NCBI GenBank assembly: GCA_949775045.1
Contig: OX459099.1
Coordinates: 19,638,741-19,702,740, forward strand
Direction of reading: 5' to 3'
DNA from: Metridium senile
Taxonomy: Eukaryota > Cnidaria > Anthozoa > Actiniaria > Metridiidae
Length of the DNA: 64,000 nucleotides
The notes under the pieces were generated by a model, which saw nothing but the letters and a program-made list of their open reading frames with translations, was not told where the DNA came from and did no database searches. Below, piece after piece: positions 11,130 to 23,100 of this stretch (positions are counted from its first letter, which is position 1; the number at the start of each line of letters is the position of its first letter). The position numbers were made by a program, and so were the translations under genes.

Positions 11130-11600
11130 TTGCTGAAATAAAAGAGAAAGGGAGAAGGGAAAGGAGAGAAAGGGGAAAATTAATGAGAAAAGAAAAGGAA
11201 GATACAAGAAGAAAAGAAAGGAACAAAATGACAAGGAACATAAAAGGAGAATTGAACAAAGGGAGGAAAAAATGAGGAAAGAAAAAGTAAAGAGGAAAAG
11301 GAAGAAACATGAAACAAGAAGAAAGGAAAAAATGAGAATGAATGAAAGGAAGAATGAAAGAAAGCAGTAAGAAGGAAAGAAAGAGGTTGGAAATCAAGAA
11401 AGAAATACAAAGGAAAGAGAAATGGTGCAAAAAGAGAGGCAAAAAAACAACACAGAAAAAGGCAAGGAATATGGAGAACAAGAAAGAAAAAAAAGTAACC
11501 AGAAAACAAAAATCTTGCAAAGAGAAAATTGACAATTTTTCAATTATTATAAATAAAGATAAAAAAAAACTTAAGATAGGCTGATAAAAAAGCATTAAAA
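11130..11600. repeat. polypurine tract (A/G-rich on +)
   Basis: About 450 bp almost free of pyrimidines on the + strand (gaaagg, aaagaaa, gaagg words). Open frames here, Lys/Arg-rich on + and Phe/Ser-rich on -, have no domain and are compositional. It lies between genes; 10707-11130 holds nothing I recognise. Confidence 0.7.
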
Positions 11601-11838
11601 AAGCTAATTATACTTTTATAAGAAAGAAGACAACATGGAAATTCGTTTTGGAATCATATTTTATTACTTTTATTTACAGAAAAGTATTCTATCTTTCTTA
11701 AAAAGCCAACATGTGATACCTTACAATACTATTAACATTGGGGCAACAAACAGTAAACCACATAAACAGCAGGTTACAAATCCATAGTTTTTTTGTCAAA
11801 AACCCTTTGCTTTTTACTCTAATTACCACTGCTTACTA

Positions 11839-11985
11839 TGGCTGGTTTTCACTAGGCATCAGCATAAGCTAAACACAAGAAAACGAACATGTTTGTTTTT
11901 CTTATGCTTATGTCTACTTATGTCAAGTGAAAACTAGAAGAAACTATCTTTTGCTTGTGCTTAAGCCTAGTGATAACCAGCCTTA
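11839..11985. mobile_element. MITE, ggctggttttcactaggc ends
   Basis: About 147 bp with terminal inverted repeat ggctggttttcactaggc / gcctagtgataaccagcc and a purely non-coding interior. Intergenic. Confidence 0.75.
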
Positions 11986-12364
11986 ACAATTCAAGAGTTA
12001 TATTCACCAAAGGTGAAGCAAATATCAGGGAATAATAACTGAGACAAAGTCGAGGTTGTTTTTCACCGATATTCATCGAGCCTGAGGAGAATAATTGTTT
12101 TAGTACAAATACGTAGGTGATTATATAAGAAGAAACATACAAAAAGTAAAATATCAATAGCTACTTTTAAAGAAAAACTATTTATTTTGTGCACTGATGG
12201 TGATTGTTGTAATTAATAATAGTCTGAATTAAGTTCTTTAACAAATCGGCTTGCTTGATTTTCTATGATCACCTGCATATTTTGACTAAACTGTGTAGTG
12301 TTTACTGAATTTACTCCAATTGTTTCCTTAGAAACACTGAGTTAGTATACTTGCATGGGCAGTT

Positions 12365-12648
12365 AACCAGTTTCAAAAAGTGTTGTCACAGACAAAGCTA
12401 CAGGCTATACATTTAAGCATGCAAAGAATGCCGACACTTCTCTAGTTATCGATTTATTCCTAGCATATTTTAGTTGTACGTGTTTGTATAATTACTTTTA
12501 TAAATTTATGACAAGTTGAGTCATAGATGATCAAAAACATATTTCTTTAAAAAAAAAAAAAATTGAAAACTTATGTTGATATTACCAACATCCTTTGCAC
12601 TCATTGTAGTGTTAACAGTAGCTTTGGCTGAGACAATGTTTTGAAATA
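12365..12648. mobile_element. MITE family C, decayed copy
   Basis: Keeps aagctacaggct...gcatgcaaagaatgcc and, in inverse order, tttgcactca...gtagctttggctgagaca at the far end, as in 4995-5294 and 20922-21187. It is clearly more diverged. From 11985 to 12365 nothing is recognised. Confidence 0.55.
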
Positions 12649-12849
12649 GTTAAAGATGATTAACAGATAGGAGGACCATTATAATTGTGATAAAAAGCTA
12701 TTTTATTATATATTAGTTACACGATGTTATATAATATTTTCAATAAAATCAGTCAGCATATACAAATAAATACTAAACACGATATTACTGGTATAGCCTT
12801 TTTCTTTCTTTCTTTTTTGTGTGGAGGACGGGAGGAAGTTCTTACCAGG

Positions 12850-13018
12850 CAAAGGGCTTCAATATTTCCTTCAGCATCCATTTGATTTTGTTCAATGGCA
12901 ATGTTGAAGCCGTTTGCCACCTCCTTTGAAAGGGGGTGGCAAACAGTTTGAATATTACCATTCAACGAAATACAACAGATGTTGAAGGAAATATTGAAGC
13001 CATTTGCCCAGGCCTTAA
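12850..13018. mobile_element. hairpin MITE family E, copy 1
   Basis: Palindromic arms: gggcttcaatatttccttca at left; tgaaggaaatattgaagcca and tttgcccaggccttaa at right, with gtttgccacc / ggtggcaaac in the middle. It is related to the longer copy at 60719-60926. 13020-13750 is unique intergenic DNA without a visible gene. Confidence 0.65.
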
Positions 13019-13759
13019 TGAATACAAAGCTTAAGGTTTAAGGGCTTGTTACACTCCAACGGAAGTTCAACCATGAGAACTATATAGTGCCAATTAAACT
13101 ATGCCAAACAAAGGATGAATTAGTACTTTTTAGCTGCAAATTATTGTTCACAGGTTGAAGAGAGTGCAAACAATATATCTATGAAATACAAAACTAAACA
13201 GTATATCCGTAAACATGTAGGTACTAAAATAATAGTACAATTTTTATTAATTCTATTGTATTGTTTAATGTAGCACTATTTTGTACCTTAGTTTTGTATT
13301 TCATTGATGTATTGTTTACACTTGAGTAAACTTTGTTTCGCATTTTATCACAAACTACTTGGTTTACTATCAAAGCACTAATAAACTAAACGTATATCAT
13401 TTTGTTTTCTAATCTGATAAGCTATATCCCTTTCACTCTTTCACTTTCCACTGCCTGTTTATATTTTCATTAAAGTTTTCTGAAAACTAATTTGACATGC
13501 TAAGTCACTTCATATGTGTTTAGCTGGCATAACACTTGACTATCTTTGTACAGTGTTCTCCAATGTTATTTATGGAAGTGTTTCAGTTGAACTCACAAAT
13601 GCCAGTGCATTAATGTATATGAGTACACAAAAATGGGCAAGTTCTGTTGTAATTAAAATCTCAACGTAGTTGCCTTGCAATCTACCTCCTTTTAAAATCT
13701 GTCTTGGACAATGTGAGGAGATTACTATCTATAAAACATGAATAGTATCTTTCAACCAG

Positions 13760-14070
13760 GCTCCTCATGTAAATTTAGGCAGAATGCTTTCTGTAAGTGC
13801 CTGATGATGTCTCTATAATAGTGTCATTCCCAATCAACTCCTCTGAATCACTGTTTCTTGTTGAATATTAATAAACCATCTATAAAACACTGTCTTTTGT
13901 CCAAGTTCCTCATGTAAATTTGAGCAGAATACTTTCTGTAAGTGCCTGCAGAGGTTGTAGTCAAGATGTCTCTATAATAGTGTCATTCCCAATCAACTCC
14001 TCTGATTCGCTGTTTCTTCTTGAATATTATTAAACCATCTATAGAATACAGTGTCTTTTGACCAAGGTCC
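13760..14070 (-). pseudogene. two decayed tandem copies of the zinc-finger gene's 3' end
   Basis: Downstream of the stop codon at 14071-14073, the last ~35 codons and adjoining 3' sequence are repeated twice: gtaaatttgggcagaatact at 14074 corresponds to gtaaatttgagcagaatact at 13914 and gtaaatttaggcagaatgct at 13769 (spacing 160 and 145 bp). Read on the minus strand, the middle copy keeps SEELIGNDTIIETS, then has a stop. The outer copy has an internal deletion that shifts the frame. They presumably form part of the 3' UTR. Confidence 0.8.
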
Positions 14071-17000
14071 TTATGTAAATTTGGGCAGAATACTTTCGGT
14101 AAGTGCCTGTAGAGGCTGTAGACTAGATGTCTCTATAATAGTGTCTTTCCCAATTAACTCCTCTGAATCACTGTTTCTTGAGTCAGTCACATCTGGTCCT
14201 GTACTTGGCATTGCTTGGCCTGTGCCTTGGTTTGGGTGATGATAGGCCATGCTTATTTGGTTAACGCTTGGTGCTGACCATGGCATGGATTGGCCAGGAT
14301 GTGGAGCATACATAGGTTGCATGGGAGTGCCTTGCCTTACAAACCCACCTCCTGATTGCGTACTGTACATGCCTTTCCTGTCCTCAGCTGGAGTGGAAAC
14401 TACTTCCACTTCTAGTACTGGAGGCCTTGCAAATGCAACTGTTTCAGCCATGCCATAAGGTGGTTGTGGAGAGGCATATAACTTTGTGTGCGCCATGGGC
14501 AAGGTTGGCTGGTTAGATCTTAAACCTTCAGTGGTAACCACTGGATAAGCACTTCTTGCTTCCATTCTTGGTACTTGACTGCTGTAGACTCTTTCTGTGG
14601 GGTGTGGTCTTGGGGCCATGGCCATTCCAAATGACTCGGGTTGCCTGCTCCTGACTGCTGCACTAAAATGCTTTTCACTAGCTGCTAAACCAGGTGTCAT
14701 GTTTCCAACTGCTGTAATAGGAGGCATGTTCGTGATATCTGTACCTGGAGGCCTTTCACCAGCTGCTGTGCCAGGTCTTTCACTGGTGAAAGTACTAGAT
14801 GGTTTTTCTACTAGATGCCTCTCCCCAGAAGGTCTTTCTGTAGCAGGTCTTTCGTTGACTACTATTTCACTAGAAGGTCTTTCCATACCAAAAGACCTAT
14901 CAGTACCAGAAGGCCTTGCAGTACCAGGTTTGTCATTGACTATTGTGCCAGGAGGCCTCTCACCAGAAGGTCTTTCGCTTATTAAACCAGAAGGTCTTTC
15001 CCCAAATATTGTACCAGAAGGTCCTACTGCACCTGTTCTTTCACTGACGACCATACTAGGAGCCTTGCCGCTGCCAGCTGTAATAGACTGTTCAATACGC
15101 ATGTCACCATCACGCAGTTGTTGATTGGTGTAAGGAGACCTGGCAGTGTTCTCAGCAGAGCCTTTGTCTTTATGTTCACTGCTGTCTTTTTCATCCTCTC
15201 TACTTGGGTGCCGTTCATTGCCAGGTTCTCTCTCTTCTTGTTGTTCATTTTGAAAATCATCTGGGCTATTACTGGCTGGCTTAAGGGAAAGTGTTGAGAG
15301 AAGGAACGGAGGTGGCTTAGCTCCACCTGGTATGCTTTTTGCAGCAGACGAAGTTACCGAGCTAGGATTCTCAATCTTTACATTAACAGAGGAGGGAAGT
15401 TCAGTCTGTGAATTTGAAGACATTGATGCTGAAGATTCACAACTTTCCGAAGGGTTTGGAGCTGATTCTTCATCAGTATCATCATTGTAAGTATTTTCAG
15501 CAGCAGAGGTTGGGTTTTCTGAAATCGCTTTTATGTGATCTTTAATGCGTTGAAATGGATCTTGAGTTGTTCTTGATTTGTCTTGATTTGTTTCCTGGTT
15601 CTCTTTGAAACCGGAACCCATATACGAGGCATATGTCACTGTAGAAGGGTAGGAACGAACTGGAAGACCTTGTAGGCTCACAGGGACGGGAATCATGGGT
15701 TCTCCACCACTAGGACCACCACTAGGTCCACCACTGGGACCAGCACTGGGACCAGCACTGGGACCAGCACTGGGACCACCACTTTCTGTAGATGTAGGTA
15801 TGCCAGAAATTGAAGAGGCAAGTTTCTGGCAGCCTTGGAAGTAAACATGTCGACGAAGGTCTGAGCTTCGTGCAAACGTAGTGTCACAGAGTTTACAATG
15901 GTAGGGTTTTTCTCCAGTATGGGTGCGCACGTGAACTTTCAAGTTGCTTGAGTGATTAAATGCACGATCACAGAACTGACACTTGTAGGGCTTCTCGCCG
16001 GTATGTGTTCTCTCATGGACAGCCAGCCCACTTGGTACTGCAAAGGCTTTGCCGCAGAAACGACAAATGTGCGGTTTGGTTTCATTGTGGATCTTGACAT
16101 GCTCATTTAGGAGAGTAATATCCTCAAATGGCTTGTCACAAATCTCACATCTGAAAATATCAGGGTCTGTCCGTCCAAGACTGTGGTTGATGACATGGTT
16201 ACGAAGATGGGAGCTTCTAGAAAACGACCTGTCGCAGAACTTACACTGATATGGCTTTTCACCAGTATGTAGGCGCATGTGGTTCTTCAGGTTGCTGGAA
16301 TGATTGAAAGCAGAATTGCAGTATTGGCATTTGAAAGGCTTTTCACCAGTATGCGTTCTCATATGGACTGTAAGATTCCCGGAATGTGCAAAACATTTCA
16401 AACAATGTTTACACTGGAATGGCTTTTCACCAGTGTGGATTCGCAGGTGGAGATTCAGCCCATGGGAATGCACAAATGTTTTGCCACATTTTGGGCAGAC
16501 ATAGCTACCACCTTTGCCTTCATGGGAGGCCAGATGTTTCCTAAACTCACTTTCTCGGACAAAGTGACGTTCACATTGGGTGCACTGAATAAGCTCATTC
16601 TTCGTGTGGACTCTAGCATGAAGAGCCAAGTCCAGGGAGCTAGTGAACACTTCACTGCAATCCAGACAAGGAAGCATTTTGTCTTCACCATGGTGAGAAT
16701 TGTCACCACCTCCTTCGTGAACCATCGATGGGTAGCCATCGCCCCTTTCTTGTGAACTATCATCAACGCGTTCTTGTTTGATATGAGGTAAGCTTGAGGC
16801 CTCAGTAGGGTGTGGCGCATGGGAGTAGGCACTGCTGTAAAACATGGGTCGCACTTGTCCAGTGGTTGAAGGAAGAGAGCTTACTTCACTGACAGGACCA
16901 TCTCGTCGGTAAGTTAAGGCATGAAGTTGACTTAGAGGATCTCCTTTTTTGTGGATATGACTCTTTCGAGCTTCACCTTTACTGGTTTCAGGACGGTCTA

Positions 17001-20000
17001 TACTACTCCCGGGATGGTCTGCACTATTTCCAGCGTGGTCCATACCGACTGATGTCGGATCCATACTCCTTGGATGGTCCATGTGAGAACGACCATTTGA
17101 ATACATACTATTCATGACCATTTCCCTAGGGTATGGTTGCATATATCTCATCTGGTTGACACGGTTAGCTTCATATGTCGGGGTTTCTTTAAAGATCAGA
17201 GCTTGAAGCTGTCTGAGAGGGTTCACACTTCGGTTACTGTTTTGCTTTGCCTGTTGACCATGTTTTGAAATCAGATGAATTTCTAGTGCCTTGTGATCTG
17301 GGAATGACTCAGAGCAGATATGACAGCTCAACTGGTCTTCTCTAAACACTGCTTTTTTAGTGATGGCTTTAGTTTTGTGTGTTCTTAAGTGCTTGGAAAG
17401 TTCCTTGGGGTTCGGGCACTCTATCTGGCAGTACCCACATTGACAGGGCAGCTGAGGAAGGTGTGTAGACAAATGAATCGTCAATGCAGTTGAGTGAGTG
17501 AAGGTCTTGGAGCAGTGATGACATGTATAAGGTGGAAGACCAACATGGTTGCTCATATGAATTGTCAGAGAGCTTGCGCTTGAGAAGGACTTGCCACACT
17601 TGATGCAGACGTAAGGCTTGGATAGAATATGCACATCAACATGGGTCGCTAGGTTACGAGGATCTCGAAACCTCTTATAACAACGAGGGCACTTGTATGG
17701 CTTGGGTCCAAGGTGTTGTTTAATGTGTTTTGAGAGAAGAAGCTTGGAAGGGAAGAATGTCTTGCAGAACTTGCAAATGAACTGTTGGGTTCTATTTACA
17801 TCTGTAAGAAAAAAACATTGTTAATATATATTTATATAATATAATAAATATAATATATATCATTGAGTGATTACCATTACCATCATAATCAAACTATCAG
17901 TACGATTGTTATCATCGTTATTTATAATATTATCATGAATTGAAATGCAATCGGTGTTTAAGTGAAAATACAGATACATGAGAAGGATATCATATGCTCT
18001 TGGCGGGAATATTTTCATTTATCATATGACCTGTATATTTAAGAAAACCTTCGAAAAAAGTCATGTGATGGGGTCCATATGGCTTTTTTCAACTGGTCTG
18101 TACAAACACGTACTGACCCGCTACTCGAAAACATCACAAAAATGGACTTTAAATTAAAAAGAGTGGGACATATGATAAAAAACTTATTGACTGAGTTAGT
18201 TCTGGCCGTACGGGGAAATATTTGGCTCCTTGTCATTTGTACGTTCTGTACGTCATGACTGCGAGACAAATATTTTCCCGTACAGCCATCCTACTCAGTC
18301 AATAAGTACTTAACATGTAATCACATCCAGGTTAGCTCTGTTGAAAACAACATATTTCCATGTGGGAAAAGAAAAACAAAAAGCTGGGCTATCCGTGAGC
18401 CTCTTATTGGTTCATTTGCGTATAATCAAAGAACCAAAATATCAAAAGTAGGCTATCATCATCATCATCATCATCCATCCATCATCATCATCATACCTTG
18501 TGTTAACATGGGTATTTTTGATGGTATCGACAAGCGCTCATTTTCCTCCTGTAATACAAATGGAAAATAACATTTAGTATTTTGATATTTTAAGATTATC
18601 ATGATATTCAATCATCATCAAAATATATATTCAGAATTATATAATAATAATATATATAATTATTGTGAATTATCACAATCCCTCTCAGAAACATGATTAT
18701 TATTATCATATTCATCATCATTATTTAACATAAGAGAATAACAAGTGACAGTGGCAGATCCATGATTTTAGAAAGGGGAGTTCCACATAGAAGACTGGGG
18801 GAGAGTAGCCACAGGTAGCCCAAGAGCAGAGAAAAGAGATTCCAGACTGTGTGTTGTTGTTACAAAGGGGGGATTCATGGAACCACTGGATCTGCCACTA
18901 AGTAATTCCATGTTTTCTAAGTACTGTATTAACTTGAATACGCACTGCCCTCAAATAAGCGCTGCACTTTAACGCTATAATATTACTCTAGCACAGCATT
19001 GGAAATAAATTTTATCAAAAGCTAAATTCTTCAGTTCAAAGTAATTATATTTCAACGCTCGCCCATTAAGTTATCTTCAAAATATTCATAGTTTTGGTGG
19101 TGAAGGGGACAGTGAGGTTGACACAAATTTAATAAACATGTTACTTAATGAAGTCTGCTAACTAAAGACATTCAAACTCATCATTATTATATTCTCAAAG
19201 AAATCCATTAATGGTATTTAGCATTAAGTACTATTTTACCAGTTTTCTTTTCCTTGTTGACCCATCACTTGATCCACTCAAACCTTCACTTCTTTTATTC
19301 GCCTTCACCTTAGACAAACCAGAGCGTCCTTTCTTGCCATTTTCGGGACATGGTTCTAGAATGACTGTAACAACCTCCCCAGAGACTAAATTGGCACATT
19401 CTTTTGGTTCTATTTTGGCCGGAGACGTTGGCGAAGCTTCGGCTTTTATGCTCTCTGGATCTGAGGTTTCTTCAGGATCTGAAATACTTGAGTCTGATGG
19501 TGAAGATGGTTTGCTTTTGTTGGTCTGTTCAGAAATCTCCTGGATAAATCAACATTTTAGTTATTAAAACATGGAAATTAACTATTATGATAAGTTAATT
19601 TATGAACCTTGATGATAACGAAACATGATTAATGAAGTTTTCTTGTGTATCCAGGTTGAGCATCTTGTTAAGATCTGGTAAGATCATTCAAGATCTTACT
19701 AAAACCTTGGCAAGTAAATTTCTTGGAAGGATCTTGGGAAGATCTTAGTTAAATCTTTGAGGGCCGTAAGTTAGAAAACTGTTAAAGGTTATTATGTATC
19801 CCTCGTTAAATAAAGTTATTGTATTGTATTGTATTTGCAAAAACTTGAAAGTTCATGCAAGTTCCTGCAGATTGAGGGTTACATGTCAAGATCTTGTAAG
19901 ATCATGCATGGATCTTGCCAGGATCTTACATGAAGATGTTCACCCTGGGCATTCATAATAAGTTAGTAAGTCCAGAACTGTTCAAATTGTTTCTCAAATT

Positions 20001-20854
20001 CTGATTCAGTATACTGTCTTAATATATGAGAAACTATTCAGTCCAATGTAATTGTTAAATATTCATGTTATTTTTAAATTCGTAGAGTCATTATCACCTT
20101 ATTGGTCATTAGTAACATCATTATCACCATCTGCACTGTCAAACATCATCATTAACACCACAATTATCAAGATTACCTCACCATCATCATAACAAGATTA
20201 CATCATTCATCATCATTGCAATCATCTTTATATCATTATCATCAACCGTACATGATATCACTATTATCTCTATCATTGCAATCATGATTACATCATTCAT
20301 CATGAATTGCAATTATCATTATTACATCACCATCAACCGTACAATCATGATTATATCACCATCACCATTATCGTCATGATTACATCATTCATCATCATTG
20401 CAATCATCATTATTACATCACCATCAACCATACAATCATAATTATATCATCATCATCATTATCGTCATGATTGCATCATTCACCATCATTGCAATCATCA
20501 TTATTACATCACCATCAACCATACAATCATGATTATATCATTGCAATCATCACAATATATATCATCATCATCATAACCATAATGTTAAAACCATCATCAT
20601 CACAATCCTATGATGATAATGATGTAAAGTCATGATAATGATTATTATGATGAAAATGTTCATGGTGATTATGATGAAGATGTGATGATGGCAATGATGA
20701 TATTGTTGTTTATGAATGAGACAGTGACGACTTTAATTTATACCTTGGGGGGCTGATTGACCCAGTTCATCTCTCCTGTAGTGGAGTTGAAATAGTAAAG
20801 GATTTGACCGGTGTCACTGTCGACGACACAAAGTTGTTCTTGATCTCCACTCAT
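14071..20854 (-). CDS. 16-finger C2H2 zinc-finger protein with N-terminal WW-like segment
   Basis: Likely nuclear DNA-binding protein of 1397 residues; no named ortholog recognised. Coding exons in transcript order: 20854-20744, 19539-19240, 18548-18497, 17801-14071; phases 0, 0, 1 join cleanly. Exon 1 begins MSGDQEQL and contains [16 protein letters not shown] plus VNQPP, the C-terminal two thirds of a WW domain (aromatic pair, second Trp, Pro) but without the first Trp. Exon 2 is acidic/Ser-rich and ends in a basic KRSEG...TRKRKL stretch. Six fingers lie at about 162-335 and ten at about 531-815, the latter mostly with TGEKP linkers; the last finger ends HVYFQGC instead of H-H. The tail has GPS(A/G) and degenerate ERPSG repeats. 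A motif PLxxLxAL occurs three times, at about 349, 443 and the C-terminus. SUMO-type sites IKQE and VKIE are present. The exon-2 donor (CTG|GTAAAA) could alternatively be AAG|GTGAAG, also in phase. Confidence 0.85.
15700..15785 (-). repeat. [17 protein letters not shown] minisatellite
   Basis: Within the zinc-finger gene, 12-bp units (ggaccagcactg / ggaccaccacta on +) encode tandem Gly-Pro-Ser-Ala/Gly directly after the last finger. A second, looser repeat zone at about 14750-15060 encodes variations of ERPSG. Both suggest in-frame repeat expansion of a disordered tail. Confidence 0.75.
18182..18306. mobile_element. hairpin MITE, cttattgactgag ends
   Basis: Arms acttattgactgagttagtt ... ctactcagtcaataagt, with inner arms ccgtacggggaaatattt / aaatattttcccgtacagcc. 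It lies in the intron between zinc-finger exons 3 and 4. Confidence 0.7.
18751..18900. mobile_element. hAT-like MITE, gtggcagatcca ends
   Basis: 150-bp element starting gtggcagatccatg and ending ccactggatctgccac, with AG-rich interior including two G runs. It lies in a zinc-finger gene intron. A short ATC-type microsatellite precedes it at about 18455-18495, immediately downstream of the exon 18497-18548 donor. Confidence 0.65.
19640..19935. mobile_element. AAGATCTT-rich element with non-LTR-like tail
   Basis: Repeated aagatctt/gatcttg words on both sides of a short insert that ends ttaaataaagttattgtatt plus gtattgtattt. The (TTGTA)n run after an aataaag signal is the usual 3' end of CR1/L2-like or SINE elements. 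It lies in the intron between zinc-finger exons 1 and 2. Confidence 0.45.
20090..20700. repeat. (ATC)n-rich microsatellite with 75-95-bp higher-order units
   Basis: Triplet-rich array in which a larger phrase (catcatcattgcaatcatca, ttattacatcaccatcaacc, atacaatcatgattatatca) recurs three to four times. It is in the intron just downstream of the first coding zinc-finger exon. Confidence 0.7.
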
Positions 20855-20921
20855 TGTGATTACGATAATAACATAAAGGAACTACCTATAAAACAATTGA
20901 TAGCTAATGGTTAGTGTTTAA

Positions 20922-21187
20922 TATACACCTATTTCAAAAATCGTTGTCGCAGCCAAAGCTACAGTCCACAAACTGAGCCCTGCAAAGGATATGTTGATAT
21001 TTCTTCTTTGTTATCAATTAATTCATAGCATATTTTGGATGGACGTGTTTGTGTTATATGACCAAAACATTGCTACAGTCATAGATGATGAAACACTTAT
21101 ATTTCTTTAAAAAACGTGTTATAAATCACAAATTATGTTCATAATACCAACAACCTTGTCAGACAATGATTTTTGAAATAGGTGTAT
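20922..21187. mobile_element. MITE family C, copy 3
   Basis: tatacacctatttcaaaaat and cgttgtcgcagccaaagcta at left; the complement tttttgaaataggtgtata at right. It lies between the probable non-coding first exon and first coding exon of the zinc-finger gene. Confidence 0.75.
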
Positions 21188-21204
21188 ACAATGGCCAATA
21201 ATAT

Positions 21205-21345
21205 CAAAATTGTAACACCGTAAAATTAAATGATACTTATGTTTCAAGCTTTAGTCATTCCTTGGAGTAAGAGACAATGGGCTAAAGCTTGAAACATCAC
21301 TAAAGTGAAGTACATTTTTTTTAAAGTGTTACAATTTTCATTTTA
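21205..21345. repeat. hammerhead-like repeat family, decayed copy
   Basis: Inverted arrangement of caagctttagtcattcc and gggctaaagcttgaaacatc flanked by ttgtaacaccgtaaa at left and aaagtgttacaa at right. This is the same layout as 37300-37440 and 56100-56250, but diverged. Confidence 0.5.
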
Positions 21346-21438
21346 TTCACTATCATACAGAATAACAATGAAACTTTTTGCATTTGCAATGAACTAAGTT
21401 TCCATAAACAAATGCCAACATATTATGAATATTTTTAC

Positions 21439-21526
21439 TACAGTGGTACCTCTATAAGCGGTCTCTATTGAGCAGCCACTTTGGAAAGTCCCAAGGGTGA
21501 CCTCTTAATAAAGGTACCACTGTAGA
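21439..21526. mobile_element. short MITE, ctacagtggtacc ends
   Basis: ctacagtggtacctctataa at left and ttaataaaggtaccactgtag at right form a clear terminal inverted repeat around about 50 bp. It directly adjoins the family D hairpin. The 73-residue frame over both is not a gene. Confidence 0.65.
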
Positions 21527-21534
21527 CAGGTTCC

Positions 21535-21739
21535 CATTTAAATCTGTACTTTCCCATTTAGATCTGTACTTATGCAAATTGTGTTGATGTGTGCTAAACA
21601 CACAGATCAACCAATCAGAGAAGTTCACTTCAGAAATAATATACTCTGATTGGTTGATCTGTGTGTTTAGCACACATCAACACAATTTGCATAAGTACAG
21701 ATTTAAATGGGAAAGTACAGATTTAAATGGGAACCTGTT
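21535..21739. mobile_element. hairpin MITE family D, copy 2
   Basis: Near-perfect palindrome with both arms complete, including the duplicated 'gtactttcccattta' unit. It matches 9125-9320. 21740-22950 is AT-rich intron or upstream sequence without a visible gene. Confidence 0.85.
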
Positions 21740-22957
21740 TACTGTATTAATTTAACTATTGATCAGTATTTCGTGATGAATACAGATTATATTTGCTACA
21801 ACTTGTAATGATAAATTGAAACAAATTTAAAAACAAAAATTATTTATACTTGTAATTTTAAAGTACAGTCCATGACAAATTACATGCTCAGTGCTTTTTG
21901 ATTTAATCTTGATTACATTTCAAGTGTTCAAAATTCAATAATAAACAACGGTTTTCAAAAACAGCCAAAAATAAGTAGAAAAATCAAAATGTAATATTAT
22001 GCACATTTTTATACATACAAAAAATATATCAATAAACAACAAAAAGCTCTAAAAATAACATGCATATTTTAAACGAATAAATACTACGACAACAATCATT
22101 TTCAAAATTAACAATATGTTACAACAACAAGCTCTAGAAATAAAATTCATATTTAAACAAATAAATAACTCGGACAATAATCAATTTTAAAATTAACAAT
22201 ATGTTACTTTACAATTACTTTAGAATGAAAATTGTGATATTTGTATAAATTACACAATATATAGTAAATGATTTGTGTTTGCACAATATTAAGACTGGCT
22301 CATTTATCATTGTATTAAACCAGGCTAGTCTGGATTACATTATCATCGGTCAGGCCTATAGGACGAATTACAAATATGCAAATTTCTCATTCACCACACA
22401 AGATAATGACAATTGCAGATGAATATAGATTTCATTTCGAGATCATAGACATCCAAACATCACCATACGGCCTAGAAATCATATATTATCTAGCGAAATG
22501 AAGTAGTAAAAATCACGAGAATAAATGTTCAAGTGTAATCCATGACTTGCTTGAAATTCGCCGCTTTGTTGTGATGTATTTTATTGTGTTTCTAATAGCT
22601 TTGTAGTATGTTAAAACTGAAAACTTGAAAACAACCCCTCAAATACACATAACAATTAATGAAATAAAGATAGTTGTATTTTGAGTGTTTATGAATGAGA
22701 GTTTTAAATGATTCGAGGCTGTGTTTCTGGTATGGAGAGAGAGCGAATAATGGTTGATTCGCTGACGATGAATCATCGTGATCATAATGCTCTTTGTCAC
22801 AGCCGAATGCTTATTCATCATCATCCGAATGTAAAGAAAACTTGATCAAAAACTTAACCAAATAGGTATTTATACTAAAATAGAGCGAGAATCTTCCTTT
22901 TAGGGCAACATTTGAGGTGAAATTCATTGAAAATCGTTATCTTTTTAGCTTACTTAC

Positions 22958-23100
22958 TTCAAATGCGCCCGGCCGCAATTCGTCTTAACTGTCGCTGTCA
23001 ATTCTCCTTGTCTTGTTTCTCTCAAAGAATCAGAATCAACGAACTAAAACTAGCGGCTTATTCTATGTCTTAGGTCGTTGAGGGAGATGTTTAAGAAGAT
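22958..23100 (-). other. probable non-coding first exon of the zinc-finger gene
   Basis: On the minus strand a locally GC-richer segment (gcggccgggcgcatttgaa) ends in a strong donor GAA|GTAAGT. A matching acceptor, TTTTATAG, lies at about 20888, 34 bp upstream of the ATG. The 5' limit is a guess. The ~1 kb between here and the DCUN1D3 start is then a shared divergent promoter region. Confidence 0.4.

Noticed and set aside
11116..11595. Hydrophobic Phe/Ser/Leu-rich minus-strand frame resembling a membrane protein
   Set aside because: Mirror of a polypurine tract; the hydrophobicity is compositional.
14597..15124. Plus-strand 175-residue frame with LSPEGLS repeats
   Set aside because: Antisense shadow of the ERPSG repeats in the zinc-finger gene.
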